Source: an uncultured Eubacteriales bacterium (GTDB taxonomy: Bacteria; Bacillota; Clostridia; Lachnospirales; Lachnospiraceae). Taken from it: a stretch of 64,000 nucleotides of DNA. The DNA lies in the NCBI GenBank assembly GCA_900317515.1, contig ONHA01000019.1, positions 1-64,000 on the forward strand, read 5' to 3'. A model generated the notes under the pieces. It ran no database searches. It was given only the letters and a program-made list of their open reading frames with translations, and had not been told where the DNA came from. Both the position numbers and the translations under genes were made by a program. The stretch's first letter is position 1; every line of letters starts with the position of its first letter. Shown one piece after another: positions 16,114 through 25,836 of this stretch.

Positions 16114-18402
16114 ATGAGTATCAAAATTGCACTTGCCGGCAACCCGAACAGCGGCAAAACGACCCTGTTCAACTCGCTGACCGGCTCCAACCAGTACGTC
16201 GGCAACTGGCCGGGCGTTACTGTCGAGAAGAAGGAAGGTAAACTTAAGGGCGATTCCGAGGTCGTCATCCAGGACCTGCCGGGTATCTACTCGCTGTCCC
16301 CGTACACCCTCGAGGAAGTCGTCTCCCGTAAATACCTGGTCAATGAGAAGCCGGACGCGATCCTCAACATCGTCGACGGAACCAACATCGAGAGAAATCT
16401 GTATCTGACCACCCAGCTCATCGAGCTCGGCATCCCGGTTGTCCTCGCGGTCAACATGATGGACCTGGTCAGAAAGAACGGTGACACGATTGACATCAGG
16501 AAGCTCGCTGCCGAGCTCGGCTGCGAGGCGATCGAGATCTCCGCTCTTAAAAATGAAAACAGCCTCGAAGCCGCAAAAATGGCGGTCAATGCGGCCAATG
16601 CCAAAAAGGCAGTCTCCCTTCCGCCGGTCTTCGACGGCGGAGTCGAGAAAGCACTCTCAAGGATCGAAGACATCCTGAAGGGCAAGGTCAGCGACAGCCT
16701 TCTCCGCTGGTACGCGGTCAAGGTGTTCGAGCGCGACAGCGCCGTGGCCGAGAACCTTGCGCTCTCCGCTGAGGAAAGCAAGGCGGCGGAAGCCGTCATC
16801 GCGGACGTCGAGAAGGCCATGGACGACGATGCCGAGAGCATCATCACCAACCAGAGATACAACTACATCGGCAAGGTCGTCGGCAAGGCGGTCAAAAAGG
16901 CGGGCGAGAAGCACCGCATGTCCGTGTCCGACAAGATCGACTCGATCGTCACGAACCGTATCCTCGGTCTCCCGATCTTCGCGGGCGTCATGTTCCTCAT
17001 GTACGCGATCGCGATGGGCGGCTGGGCGGTTTCCTTCGGCACAAAAGCCACGGATTTCACCAACGACGTGATCTTCGGCGAATGGGTTCCGGGTCTCGTT
17101 GACAGCCTCCTTGCCGCACTCCATGTCGCGGAAGGCGGCGTCCTCTACGGACTTATTCAGAACGGCATCGTCGCCGGCGTCGGCGCGGTCCTGGGCTTCG
17201 TACCACAGATGCTCGTCCTCTTCCTGCTCCTGGCCATCCTTGAGGATATCGGCTACATGGCCCGCGTTGCGTTCGTCATGGACCGTATCTTCCGCCAGTT
17301 CGGCCTCTCCGGCAAGTCCTTCATTCCCTGCCTCGTGGCCACCGGCTGCGGCATCCCGGGCGTCATGGCTTCCCGCACGATCGAAAATGACCGCGACAGA
17401 AAGCTGACCCTGTTCACCACAACCTTCATGCCGTGCGGCGCGAAGCTCCCGATCATCGGCCTCATCGCCGGCGCTATCTTCGGCGAGTCCCCGTACATCG
17501 CGGCTGCCGCCTACTTCATCGGCATCGGTTCCATCATTATTTCCGGCATCATGCTGAAGAAGTTCAAGGCATTTGCCGGCGAGCCGTCTCCGTTCGTCAT
17601 GGAGCTCCCGGCTTACCACGTTCCGTCGGTCGGCAACGTCCTCCGTGCCACATGGGAGCGCGGCTGGTCCTTCATCAAGCGCGCGGGTTCCGTCATCGTG
17701 ATCTCCTCGGTCATTATCTGGTTCCTGTCCAACTTCGGCACGGTTAACGGCCAGTTCGGCATGGTCAAGAACGCCTGGGAAGAGCAGGGACTTGCCGAAA
17801 ATCAAGCCTACGTCGAGGCCGTCGCAGAGCGCATGGGCATCGATGCGGAAGAAGTCTCCTACATGGATGACTCCATCCTCGCAGCGGTCGGCAACACGGT
17901 TTCTCCGATCTTCAAGCCCCTCGGCTTCGGCAAGTGGAGACCGACCGTCGCCACGGTTACGGGTCTTGTCGCCAAGGAAGAGGTCGTCGGCACCTTCGGC
18001 GTTCTCTACAACTACGATGACAGCGAGGAAGAGCTCGGCGAGAACGGCGAACAGATCTGGGACAAGGTTGCGCGTGACTACTCACCGGCTGCCGGCTTCG
18101 CATTCATGTGCTTCAACCTGCTCTGCGCTCCGTGCTTCGCGGCCATCGGCGCCATCAAGCGTGAGATGAACAACGCAAAGTGGACCTGGGCAGCCATCGG
18201 CTACATGTGCCTGTGGGCTTACGTCGTTGCCCTTATCGCCTACAACCTCGGCGGTCTCATCGCGGGTGAAGTCGGCTTCGGCATCGGCACGATCCTCGCC
18301 ATCGCGGCGCTCGGCGTCGTGATCTATCTCCTGGTCCGCAAGGGCTATGTTCCGGAGAAGAACGCTGACTTCGTCACATCGGTCGAGGCAGCTGTCAAAT
18401 AA
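16114..18402 (+). CDS. feoB: Ferrous iron transporter FeoB
   Basis: FeoB imports Fe2+ across the cytoplasmic membrane. The 762-residue protein has an N-terminal GTPase domain with G1 GNPNSGKTTLFN, G2 threonine in WPGVTVEKKEG, G3 DLPGIYSL and G4 VNMMD. A helical GDI-like spacer follows, then a polytopic membrane domain with the two Gate regions (for example PCLVATGCGIPGVMASRTIE and PCGAKLPIIGL). Both cysteine-containing gate motifs are present. It is full length, lies behind two feoA genes and ahead of a FeoB-associated Cys-rich protein, and should be induced by low iron. Confidence 0.97.
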   Translation: MSIKIALAGNPNSGKTTLFNSLTGSNQYVGNWPGVTVEKKEGKLKGDSEVVIQDLPGIYSLSPYTLEEVVSRKYLVNEKPDAILNIVDGTNIERNLYLTTQLIELGIPVVLAVNMMDLVRKNGDTIDIRKLAAELGCEAIEISALKNENSLEAAKMAVNAANAKKAVSLPPVFDGGVEKALSRIEDILKGKVSDSLLRWYAVKVFERDSAVAENLALSAEESKAAEAVIADVEKAMDDDAESIITNQRYNYIGKVVGKAVKKAGEKHRMSVSDKIDSIVTNRILGLPIFAGVMFLMYAIAMGGWAVSFGTKATDFTNDVIFGEWVPGLVDSLLAALHVAEGGVLYGLIQNGIVAGVGAVLGFVPQMLVLFLLLAILEDIGYMARVAFVMDRIFRQFGLSGKSFIPCLVATGCGIPGVMASRTIENDRDRKLTLFTTTFMPCGAKLPIIGLIAGAIFGESPYIAAAAYFIGIGSIIISGIMLKKFKAFAGEPSPFVMELPAYHVPSVGNVLRATWERGWSFIKRAGSVIVISSVIIWFLSNFGTVNGQFGMVKNAWEEQGLAENQAYVEAVAERMGIDAEEVSYMDDSILAAVGNTVSPIFKPLGFGKWRPTVATVTGLVAKEEVVGTFGVLYNYDDSEEELGENGEQIWDKVARDYSPAAGFAFMCFNLLCAPCFAAIGAIKREMNNAKWTWAAIGYMCLWAYVVALIAYNLGGLIAGEVGFGIGTILAIAALGVVIYLLVRKGYVPEKNADFVTSVEAAVK

Positions 18403-18414
18403 AGGAGTAAATGT

Positions 18415-18654
18415 ATGATCTCTCCGATCCTGGGAAATATCATAGCGGCAGGACTCGTCATTCTTCTTGTCGCACTGTGCGTCCGCTTCCTGTGGAAGGA
18501 CGCAAAGTCCGGCGGCTGTGCCGGCTGCAGCGGCCACTGCGCATCCTGCGGGGGCTCTTGCGGCCCGGACTGCAAGTGCAGCGCCGAGGAGAAGAAGGCG
18601 GATGAAGCCTTCGCCGTCTGGTACAAAAAGAGACATTCGAAACCGACTGCGTGA
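18415..18654 (+). CDS. FeoB-associated Cys-rich membrane protein
   Basis: This 79-residue protein has one N-terminal membrane span (ILGNIIAAGLVILLVALCV) and then a cytoplasmic cysteine cluster, CAGCSGHCASCGGSCGPDCK, followed by a charged tail. It belongs to the small family found directly after feoB in Firmicutes. A role in Fe2+ handling at the FeoB exit is assumed from linkage. It lies 12 bases after feoB with AAAGGAG. Confidence 0.88.
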   Translation: MISPILGNIIAAGLVILLVALCVRFLWKDAKSGGCAGCSGHCASCGGSCGPDCKCSAEEKKADEAFAVWYKKRHSKPTA

Positions 18655-18666
18655 GAGGAGACTTAT

Positions 18667-18918
18667 ATGACAAGGACGATCATAGGCGTTGACGGGATGA
18701 TGTGCTCCATGTGCGAGGCCCATATCAATGAGGCGGTCCGAAAAGCGGTTCCGGAGGCGAAGAAGATCACTTCAAACCGCGGCAAGAAGCAGACCGAGAT
18801 CATAAGCGAGGAACCCGTCGATACGGAGAAGATCAAGGCGGCCATCGAGGCGACCGGGTACACGTACCTCGGCGCGGAGAGCGAGCCGTATAAGAAAAAG
18901 GGATTCTTATTTTTCTGA
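18667..18918 (+). CDS. Heavy-metal-associated (HMA) domain protein
   Basis: The 83-residue protein has the ferredoxin-like HMA fold. Its metal loop reads GMMCSMCEAHINEAV (GMxCxxC), followed by the second-half strands and IKAAIEATGYTYLG. Related proteins carry Cu+ or other soft metals. Its place as the last gene of the feo operon, 12 bases after the Cys-rich gene, suggests a metal-handling role in iron uptake, but its metal is unknown. A terminator follows. Confidence 0.88.
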   Translation: MTRTIIGVDGMMCSMCEAHINEAVRKAVPEAKKITSNRGKKQTEIISEEPVDTEKIKAAIEATGYTYLGAESEPYKKKGFLFF

Positions 18919-18938
18919 AAAATGAAATAATGCCTGAA

Positions 18939-18983
18939 AGGCCCTGTATCTGCATACAAAAGTGCGGGTACAGGGCTCTTTTT
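18939..18983 (+). terminator. Terminator of the feo operon
   Basis: GCCCTGTA and TACAGGGC form the stem around a long loop, followed by TCTTTTT. Confidence 0.75.
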
Positions 18984-19067
18984 ATGTGCTTTTTGCAGGA
19001 TTTATGATATAATTTTAAGCAGCTGCAGATGCGGCTCCACGCTAATACAAAAAAGGGGGTACACCTT

Positions 19068-19862
19068 ATGCTGGACGTTTCCCACGTCACCAAACGATAC
19101 GGAAAAAACCTTGCGCTCGACGATGTGAGCTTTCACCTCGCGCCGGGCGACGTGACCATTCTCTTAGGCCCGAACGGTGCCGGCAAGAGCACGATCATGA
19201 AATCCATCATCGGCTTTTTGAAATACGAAGGTGAGATCACGGTCGCGGGCAGGCCCAACAAGTCCGTGGAAGCCAGAAGGATCCTGGGCTACATCCCGGA
19301 GATGCCGGCGCTCTACCCGAACCTCACGGTGGGAGAGCACATGGAGTTTTTAGCCCGGGCCTACAAGCTCACGGATTATAAGGAGAGGATCGATCAGCTG
19401 CTTGACAGATTCGAGCTCACCGAGCACAGGAAGAAGTTCGGCGACGAGCTCTCCAAGGGCATGCAGCAGAAGCTGAACCTCTGCCTGGGACTTCTGCCGG
19501 ATCCGGATGTCCTCATGCTGGACGAGCCGATGATCGGTCTGGATCCCCACGCGATCAAGGAACTCAAGACCATGATGGAGGAGATGCGGGCAGCGGGCAA
19601 GACGCTCCTCGTCAGCACCCACATCATCGACAGCGTCGATATGCTCTGGGATGAGACCCTGATCCTCATGCACGGGAAGCTGGTTGCCAACGTCATGAAG
19701 AATGATCTCGACGCCCAGGGCAAGACCCTCGAGGAGTTCTTCTTCGATGTCACGGAGGGTGTCTCGGCGGAGGCCATGTCGGCCGGGGCGGAGACACAGG
19801 AAAATGAAGAACCGGAAGCCCCGAAGAAGAGGGGCTTTGGCGGTCTCTTCAGGAGGAGATGA
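19068..19862 (+). CDS. ABC transporter ATP-binding protein
   Basis: This 264-residue ABC ATPase has Walker A GPNGAGKST, Q-loop region GYIPEMPALYPNLTVGEH, signature LSKGMQQKLNL in place of LSGGQ, Walker B VLMLDEPMIGLD and H-loop VSTH. It is of the ABC-2/exporter type, with an acidic, low-complexity C-terminal tail ending GFGGLFRRR. The start at 19068 follows AAAGGGGG; 13 upstream codons have no binding site. TATAAT at 19008-19013 marks the promoter. It is translationally coupled to the permease-protease fusion that follows. Confidence 0.92.
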   Translation: MLDVSHVTKRYGKNLALDDVSFHLAPGDVTILLGPNGAGKSTIMKSIIGFLKYEGEITVAGRPNKSVEARRILGYIPEMPALYPNLTVGEHMEFLARAYKLTDYKERIDQLLDRFELTEHRKKFGDELSKGMQQKLNLCLGLLPDPDVLMLDEPMIGLDPHAIKELKTMMEEMRAAGKTLLVSTHIIDSVDMLWDETLILMHGKLVANVMKNDLDAQGKTLEEFFFDVTEGVSAEAMSAGAETQENEEPEAPKKRGFGGLFRRR

Positions 19863-19864
19863 GG

Positions 19865-22567
19865 ATGAGACTGTTCGGTTATTACGCATGGCATTCCTTT
19901 ATCAATCAGGTAAAGAAGCTGCTCCATACGTGGGTTCTCATTTTCATCGTGGTCTGCGCCCTCATGGGCGGCCTCATCGGCTACATGGCGGCCTCGCTGT
20001 CCGACACGGCTTCCGAGTCGGAGCAGTTCTATGAGGACGTCACAGACATCATGGACCTTGAGGAATCCATGCCCGCGGAGGAGGAGCACGCCGAACCTTC
20101 TGAGCAGGAGGCTGCGGAGGAAACTGAGGGTGAGTCGGAAGAATCCCTGATGCCGGTCTCCGGCGGAGCGATCCTCGAGCTGGCTGTCGGCGCGCTTGTG
20201 TTCATCTACCTCATGTACCGGGCCCTGACGGCGGACAAGAACGGGTCGGCTATCTTCCAGCCGGCCGATGCGATCCTGCTCTTCGGTTCCCCGATGACGC
20301 CCCAGGCGGTGCTGTTCTTCCGCCTTATGACGCAGCTCGGCGCGATGCTGGCGCTCACGATCTATATGGGCCTCCAGATCCCGAATCTGGTGCTGAACGT
20401 CGGAATGACGCTTCCGGCGGCGGTTGCCGCGCTCGGTGCATGGCTCTTCTCTCTCTTTATGGGAACCGTGCTCTCGACGCTGATCTATCTTCTGTGCGAT
20501 CAGTACGAATTCGTGAGGAAAAACCTGCACAAGATCCTCTACGGTCTTGTCGCGGTGGTGGCACTCGGCTTCCTTGCATTCCGCAGGTCCACGGAGCTGC
20601 CGCTCTGGGAGGCGGCCGACGCATTTTTCAACAGTAAGATCTCCCGCTTCATCCCCTTATGGGGCTGGATCAAGGCGCTGCCGGCCTACGCAAATGAAGG
20701 AAACTACCTCGGCGTCGCGGTCATGGTGGTCCTGAACGCCCTGATGATCTTCGCGCTGATCACCGTGATCCGGCGGATTCCGGCGGACTTCTACGAGGAT
20801 GCGGCCGCGAAATCGGAGGAGACCGCGGCCCTTCGGAAGAAGGCTCAGGAGGGCATCGGCGTTGCAGTTCGCACCTCAAAGCGGAAAAAGAGCGAGAAGA
20901 TCGAGCGGGACGGGTTCCGTTTCGGGGCAGGCGCGAATGTATTCTTCTACAAGGCCCTGTACAACCGCTGGCGGTTTGCGAGATTTCATTTTGTAACCGC
21001 CACGACGACCACATATCTTGCCGCGGCGCTGGGCATGGCGGCGGTCCTGCTCTTCATCGCGGAGTCGAGGGTGTATGCGCCCGTGACATTTACGCTCGGC
21101 GTGCTGGTATTCTTCCGTTCGCTCGGCAATCCGCTGGGCGAGGATACAAAGATGGATTATTTCCGCAGCATCCCGGAGAGCTCGGCGAAGAAGATCTTCT
21201 GGTCCCTCCTCGGCGGAAATGTGAACTCTTTGCTCGACCTTCTGCCGGGAGCGGTCCTTGCGGGAATCCTTCTTCGGACATCTCCGTTTGAGGTGATCGG
21301 GAGTCTTGCATTTATCCTGACGGTTGACCTCTTCTCGACGATCGTCGGCACCTTCATCGATCTCTCCGTGCCGGTCAATGCCGGAAAGACCGTGAAGCAG
21401 TATGTCCAGGTCTTCTTTATATATTTCGGTCTGCTGCCGGATATCGCGGTCATCGCCGTGTGCTCCATCTACGGACACGATGCACTGGGACTTGTCCTGG
21501 CCGCCTTTGTCAACCTGCTTCTTACCGGAGTGTTCTTCGTGATCACGCCGAGGCTCCTCGAGCCGGTGGAGCGGCCCCATCTTGAGCCGCTTGCGGAGCC
21601 GGATGCGGAAGCGCAAAGGAGCGCAAGGCGCACCATCGGAGGTGCGGAGTTTGCGGCGTTCGTGTTCCTCATCGCCTCTGTCGTGGCCCAGATCGCATCG
21701 GGAGTGCTCGGCAAAGTGTTTGCGGATGTGCTGCCGGATAACGGCTGGACGTTCTGGATCATGAATATGGGCCCGATCTACCTGATCGGCGTTCCCGCGG
21801 CGCTTCTTGTCTTTGCGCAAATAAAAAGCAGCCCGCCCAGGGGCGATACGCCATCGGCAGGCCTTACGGCGAGAGCATTTTTCATCTGTGAGTTCGCGAT
21901 GTACGCGGGCAATATCCTGGGAATGCTTGTCATGATGAAGCTGCAGGATTATATGCAGACCGAGACGACCAACCCCGTGCTGGTCTTAACCGACCAGGGC
22001 GGCATCCTGCAGAGGCTGGTATTCTTTGTGATCATGGCGCCGGTGTTTGAGGAACTTATTTTCCGGAAAATGCTGATCGACCGCATCCGTCCCTACGGGG
22101 AGGGGCTCTCGATCCTCATGTCGGGCCTCATGTTCGGGCTTTTCCACGGGAATTTCTCGCAGTTCTTCTACGCGACGCTCATGGGCATGGTTCTTGCCTA
22201 CGTCTATCTGCGCACCGGAAAGCTCAGGAACACGATCCTGCTGCACAGCCTGATCAACCTGAACGGAGGCGTCATCTCCATCGAGATCGTGAAGAGGATA
22301 CCGCTGGAGATGTCCCTGGGGGATATCCTGCAGCTCGGCGAGATTCCGCCCGCCATCATTATCTACATCGGCTATCTCATGATGATCCTGGGATTCGGCG
22401 TGATCGGAGCCGTGTTCTTCTTCTCGGGTCTCCCGAGGATGAAGCTTGCCCGGGGAGAGAAGGAGCTGCCGTTTAAGACCGGTTCAAAGATCGCGTTCGC
22501 AAACATCGGCTGGATCCTCTTCTTTATCGGAACCGCGGCCCTGTTCGTATGGAGCTTCATGCCTTAA
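19865..22567 (+). CDS. ABC-type membrane permease fused to a CPBP intramembrane protease
   Basis: This 900-residue polytopic protein joins two functions. The first about 600 residues look like an ABC exporter permease: several membrane spans and an acidic extracytoplasmic segment rich in Glu (around residues 60-95). The last about 280 residues form a CPBP (CAAX/bacteriocin-processing) protease. Its motifs are EELIFRKMLIDR (EExxxR, about residue 729), MFGLFHGNFSQ (FxxxH, about 757) and LLHSLINLN (HxxxN, about 795). AGGAGG lies 8 bases before ATG 19865; an ATG at 19859 overlaps the upstream stop and is too close. Cargo is unknown; a peptide or bacteriocin export and processing role is inference. 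Confidence 0.8.
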   Translation: MRLFGYYAWHSFINQVKKLLHTWVLIFIVVCALMGGLIGYMAASLSDTASESEQFYEDVTDIMDLEESMPAEEEHAEPSEQEAAEETEGESEESLMPVSGGAILELAVGALVFIYLMYRALTADKNGSAIFQPADAILLFGSPMTPQAVLFFRLMTQLGAMLALTIYMGLQIPNLVLNVGMTLPAAVAALGAWLFSLFMGTVLSTLIYLLCDQYEFVRKNLHKILYGLVAVVALGFLAFRRSTELPLWEAADAFFNSKISRFIPLWGWIKALPAYANEGNYLGVAVMVVLNALMIFALITVIRRIPADFYEDAAAKSEETAALRKKAQEGIGVAVRTSKRKKSEKIERDGFRFGAGANVFFYKALYNRWRFARFHFVTATTTTYLAAALGMAAVLLFIAESRVYAPVTFTLGVLVFFRSLGNPLGEDTKMDYFRSIPESSAKKIFWSLLGGNVNSLLDLLPGAVLAGILLRTSPFEVIGSLAFILTVDLFSTIVGTFIDLSVPVNAGKTVKQYVQVFFIYFGLLPDIAVIAVCSIYGHDALGLVLAAFVNLLLTGVFFVITPRLLEPVERPHLEPLAEPDAEAQRSARRTIGGAEFAAFVFLIASVVAQIASGVLGKVFADVLPDNGWTFWIMNMGPIYLIGVPAALLVFAQIKSSPPRGDTPSAGLTARAFFICEFAMYAGNILGMLVMMKLQDYMQTETTNPVLVLTDQGGILQRLVFFVIMAPVFEELIFRKMLIDRIRPYGEGLSILMSGLMFGLFHGNFSQFFYATLMGMVLAYVYLRTGKLRNTILLHSLINLNGGVISIEIVKRIPLEMSLGDILQLGEIPPAIIIYIGYLMMILGFGVIGAVFFFSGLPRMKLARGEKELPFKTGSKIAFANIGWILFFIGTAALFVWSFMP

Positions 22568-22569
22568 AG

Positions 22570-23454
22570 TCACGGGTGCGAATCCCCGTAATACTCTTTG
22601 CAAAATGAAATAAAGGTCTCAAGACCCTTGCTCATGTACCGGCCCCGTTTCCAGACGAGGCCGGCTTTTGTTTCCACGGAAGGCTCAAGCGGGATCCCGA
22701 TGACCTCCGGCAGCAGGGGAAGGATGTCCTTGTAGAGGAAGCAGCCGCAGGAGCCGGACCGGAGGAAATTTATGATCGTCGGGATCTGGCTGGATTTTAA
22801 AATGATTCTCGGATAGATGTTCTGCGCGTCAAAGCGGGTCTGCAGGATCTGGTTCTGGACCGAATCCTGGTTGTAGAGGATCAGGGACTGACCGTCCAGA
22901 TCCTTCAGGGAGAGGGAGGTATTGTGCTCGAGAGGATGCCCCTTCATGACCGCGAAATAGAGAGGCTCGGTAAGGAGGGTCAGCGTTTTGTATTTTTCAA
23001 TGTCGGGCATCTCCATGTTGACGAGGGCTGCGTCGAGGACCTCATCCGCAACGAGCGTGCAGGCCCGGACCGAGCCGAACTCCTGGAGTTCGAGCCAGAT
23101 GTCCGGGTATTCCTTATGGAAGGCGGTCAGAAGGTCCGGGAAGAAGACCGTGGAGAGGAGGGGCGGGATTCCGATGCGGACGCGGCTCTTGTGGGCCGCC
23201 ATGACGGAGTACTCGGCCCGGAGCTCGTCGCACATGGCGAGGATCGCCGAGGCCTTCTCATAGAAAAGAGCTCCTTCCTCGGTCATCTGCAGGCGGCCGC
23301 TCTTGTGCGCAAAGAGAGGAATGCCGAATTCCTTCTCGAGATCCCGGATCGCGATGGAGATCGTCGGCTGGGTGACGAAGAGGGAGTCGGCGGCCTGGGT
23401 GATGCTGTGAAGCCGGGCTGCGGTGCAGAAGTAGCGGAGCTGGGCGAGTGTCAT
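22570..23454 (-). CDS. LysR-family regulator, probably of the tartrate genes
   Basis: The 294-residue LysR-type regulator has the N-terminal winged helix (MTLAQLRYFCTAARLHSITQAADSLFVTQPTIS in pattern) and a two-lobed effector domain. It is divergent from the DASS carrier and tartrate dehydratase genes, with 158 bases between start codons; this matches the arrangement of TtdR with ttdABT in enterobacteria. AAGGAGG precedes the ATG. The 3' end sits 3 bases from the end of the CPBP fusion gene. The effector is probably tartrate or a related dicarboxylate (inference). Confidence 0.88.
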   Translation of the reverse strand: MTLAQLRYFCTAARLHSITQAADSLFVTQPTISIAIRDLEKEFGIPLFAHKSGRLQMTEEGALFYEKASAILAMCDELRAEYSVMAAHKSRVRIGIPPLLSTVFFPDLLTAFHKEYPDIWLELQEFGSVRACTLVADEVLDAALVNMEMPDIEKYKTLTLLTEPLYFAVMKGHPLEHNTSLSLKDLDGQSLILYNQDSVQNQILQTRFDAQNIYPRIILKSSQIPTIINFLRSGSCGCFLYKDILPLLPEVIGIPLEPSVETKAGLVWKRGRYMSKGLETFISFCKEYYGDSHP

Positions 23455-23612
23455 TTTTTTAAGCCTCCTTGCCTGAAAGAAATAAAAATATTTAATACAT
23501 AAGAAAATTTCATTAATTTGTTTTTATTATACTCCCGGTTTATAATGATATCAACAAGAAAGCACAACGGCCGATGCTGAATGTAGAAAACAAATTCCGG
23601 GAGGGAAATGAA

Positions 23613-24878
23613 GTGTCACCAACAACGATCACCTTATTATTTCTGGCTTTTGCCATCATCAGCTTCGTCCTTGAAAAAATCCCGCTGGGCCTCACCGCAA
23701 CGATCGTAGCCCTCGGACTCAACCTGACAGGCGTCCTCGATATCAGCAAGACATTCGCGGGCTATGTCAACAGCAACGTCATCCTCTGCGTCGGCATGTT
23801 CGTCGTCGGCCAGGCACTCTTTGAGACCGGCATGGCCAACAAGATCGGCGGAATCGTCACGAAATTCGCAAAATCCGAGCGCATGCTCATCATCGCCATC
23901 ATGGTCATCGTCGGCGTGATGTCCGGGTTCCTCTCCAACACGGGAACGGCAGCGGTCCTCATCCCGGTCGTCTGCGGCATCGCGGATGAGTCGGGCTACT
24001 CCAGAAGCCGCCTGCTCATGCCTCTCGTCTTTGCGGCAGCCCTCGGCGGCAACCTCTCCATCATCGGAGCGCCGGGCAACCTCATGGGCGTCAATGCTCT
24101 TCAGGAGCTCGGGGAGCCGACAAGCTTCTTCATGTACGCACCGGTCGGCGTTCCGATGCTGGCTGCGGGAATCATCTTTTTCGCCTTCATCGGCTACAGG
24201 TTCCTGCCGGACGGCAAGGGCAGAGACCTGGATGCGGTCGAGCAGCAGAAGAACTTCGACAATGTCCCTGCATGGAAGCAGTACATGTCCCTCATCATCC
24301 TCATCATCTGCATCCTGGCCATGATCTTTGAAGACCAGATCGGCATCAAGCTTCAGGTTACCGCCTGCGTCGCGGCCTGCATCCTGGTCCTCACCGGTGT
24401 CGTCACCGAGAAGGAAGCCTTAAAATCCATCGACCTCAAGGTCGTCCTCCTCTTCGGCGGCTCCCTGGCCCTCGCAAGCGCACTTGACTCCACAGGCGCC
24501 GGCACCCTGATCGCGGACACGATCGTCGGCCTCTTAGGCTCGAACCCGAACCCGATCATCCTGCTCCTGGTCATCTTCATCGTCGGCTGTGCACTCACAA
24601 ACTTTATGTCCAACACGGCAACAACGGCTCTGATGGTTCCGATCGCATCCTCCCTGGCAGCCAGCCTCGGCGCGGACCCGAGATCCATGATCATCGCAAC
24701 CGTCATCGCCTGCTCCTGCGCTTACGCAACACCGATCGGCATGCCGGCCAACACGATGGTCGTCGGCCTCGGCGGCTACAAGTTCAACGACTATGTGAAG
24801 TCGGGCCTGCCGCTGATCCTCATTTCCTTTGTGATCTGCATGGTGCTGCTGCCCATTTTATTCCCCTTCTACCCCTGA
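23613..24878 (+). CDS. DASS/SLC13-family dicarboxylate carrier, probably tartrate
   Basis: This polytopic carrier of about 421 residues has the paired SNT substrate motifs of the divalent anion:Na+ symporter family: FLSNTGTAAVLIP in the first half and FMSNTATTALMVP in the second. Both halves of the inverted repeat are complete. It lies directly before tartrate dehydratase genes, as TtdT does in Escherichia coli, so tartrate, often exchanged for succinate, is the likely substrate; malate or fumarate remain possible. GTG 23613 is chosen because GGGAGGG lies 7 bases upstream. An in-frame ATG at 23574 would add 13 residues and has no clear binding site. Confidence 0.85.
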   Translation: MSPTTITLLFLAFAIISFVLEKIPLGLTATIVALGLNLTGVLDISKTFAGYVNSNVILCVGMFVVGQALFETGMANKIGGIVTKFAKSERMLIIAIMVIVGVMSGFLSNTGTAAVLIPVVCGIADESGYSRSRLLMPLVFAAALGGNLSIIGAPGNLMGVNALQELGEPTSFFMYAPVGVPMLAAGIIFFAFIGYRFLPDGKGRDLDAVEQQKNFDNVPAWKQYMSLIILIICILAMIFEDQIGIKLQVTACVAACILVLTGVVTEKEALKSIDLKVVLLFGGSLALASALDSTGAGTLIADTIVGLLGSNPNPIILLLVIFIVGCALTNFMSNTATTALMVPIASSLAASLGADPRSMIIATVIACSCAYATPIGMPANTMVVGLGGYKFNDYVKSGLPLILISFVICMVLLPILFPFYP

Positions 24879-24936
24879 TAGAAGGAAAGAACAACTGATA
24901 CCGATTCCAGCAAACTTACTATAAAGGAGGTAACCA

Positions 24937-25836
24937 ATGACACACGAAGAGATGGTCACAAGAATGACCGAAATGATCGCAAAATTTGTCGGTCACACGG
25001 GGAAAAAGCTCCCGGATGACGTGATCGCGAAGCTTTCCGAGCTCCGCGAGAAGGAAGACAGCCCGATGGCAAAAGTTATCTATGATACCATGTTCCGCAA
25101 CCAGGAGCTCGCGGTCAAGCTGAACCGCCCGTCCTGCCAGGACACCGGCGTCCTTCAGTTCTGGGTAAAATGCGGCACGCAGTTCCCGCTCATCGATGAC
25201 CTCGAGGCTCTGCTCAAGGAGGCGGTTGTGAAGGCGACATTTGAGACGCCGCTCCGCCACAACTCCGTCGAGACCTTCGACGAGTACAACACCGGCAAGA
25301 ACGTCGGCAAGGGCACTCCGACCGTCTTCTGGGACATCGTTCCCCACTCCGACAAGTGCGAGATCTACACCTACATGGCAGGCGGCGGCTGCACGCTTCC
25401 GGGCAACGCGACCGTTCTCATGCCGGGTGAAGGCTACGAAGGCGTCACCAAGTTCGTCCTGGACCGCATGACCAGCTACGGCCTCAACGCATGTCCTCCG
25501 CTCCTCGTTGGCGTCGGCGTCGCGACCTCGGTCGAAACTGCAGCCCTTCTCTCCAAGAAGGCTCTGATGCGCCCGATCGGCTCCCACAACCCGAATGAGC
25601 GCGCAGCCAAAATGGAGAAGCTTCTCGAGGACGGCATCAACGCGATCGGCCTCGGCCCGCAGGGCATGGGCGGCAACTACTCGGTCATGGGCGTCAACAT
25701 TGAAAATACAGCCCGCCATCCGTCCGCCATCGGCGTAGCCGTCAACGTAGGATGCTGGAGCCACAGACGCGGCCATATCATTTTCGACAAGGACCTTAAC
25801 TACGAAATCACAACACATTCGGGGGTGGAATTATAA
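24937..25836 (+). CDS. ttdA: L(+)-tartrate dehydratase (or class I fumarase) alpha subunit
   Basis: The alpha subunit of a [4Fe-4S] hydro-lyase has 299 residues; E. coli TtdA has 303. The three cluster cysteines are visible in RPSCQDTGV, AGGGCTLPG and NVGCWSHRRG. Long blocks such as PLRHNSVETFDEYNTGKN and NACPPLLVGVGVATSVETA agree with remembered TtdA better than with class I fumarase alpha. With TtdB it converts L-tartrate to oxaloacetate. A fumarate hydratase role is the main alternative. AAAGGAGG precedes the ATG, and the stop overlaps the ttdB start (TAATG). Confidence 0.85.
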   Translation: MTHEEMVTRMTEMIAKFVGHTGKKLPDDVIAKLSELREKEDSPMAKVIYDTMFRNQELAVKLNRPSCQDTGVLQFWVKCGTQFPLIDDLEALLKEAVVKATFETPLRHNSVETFDEYNTGKNVGKGTPTVFWDIVPHSDKCEIYTYMAGGGCTLPGNATVLMPGEGYEGVTKFVLDRMTSYGLNACPPLLVGVGVATSVETAALLSKKALMRPIGSHNPNERAAKMEKLLEDGINAIGLGPQGMGGNYSVMGVNIENTARHPSAIGVAVNVGCWSHRRGHIIFDKDLNYEITTHSGVEL

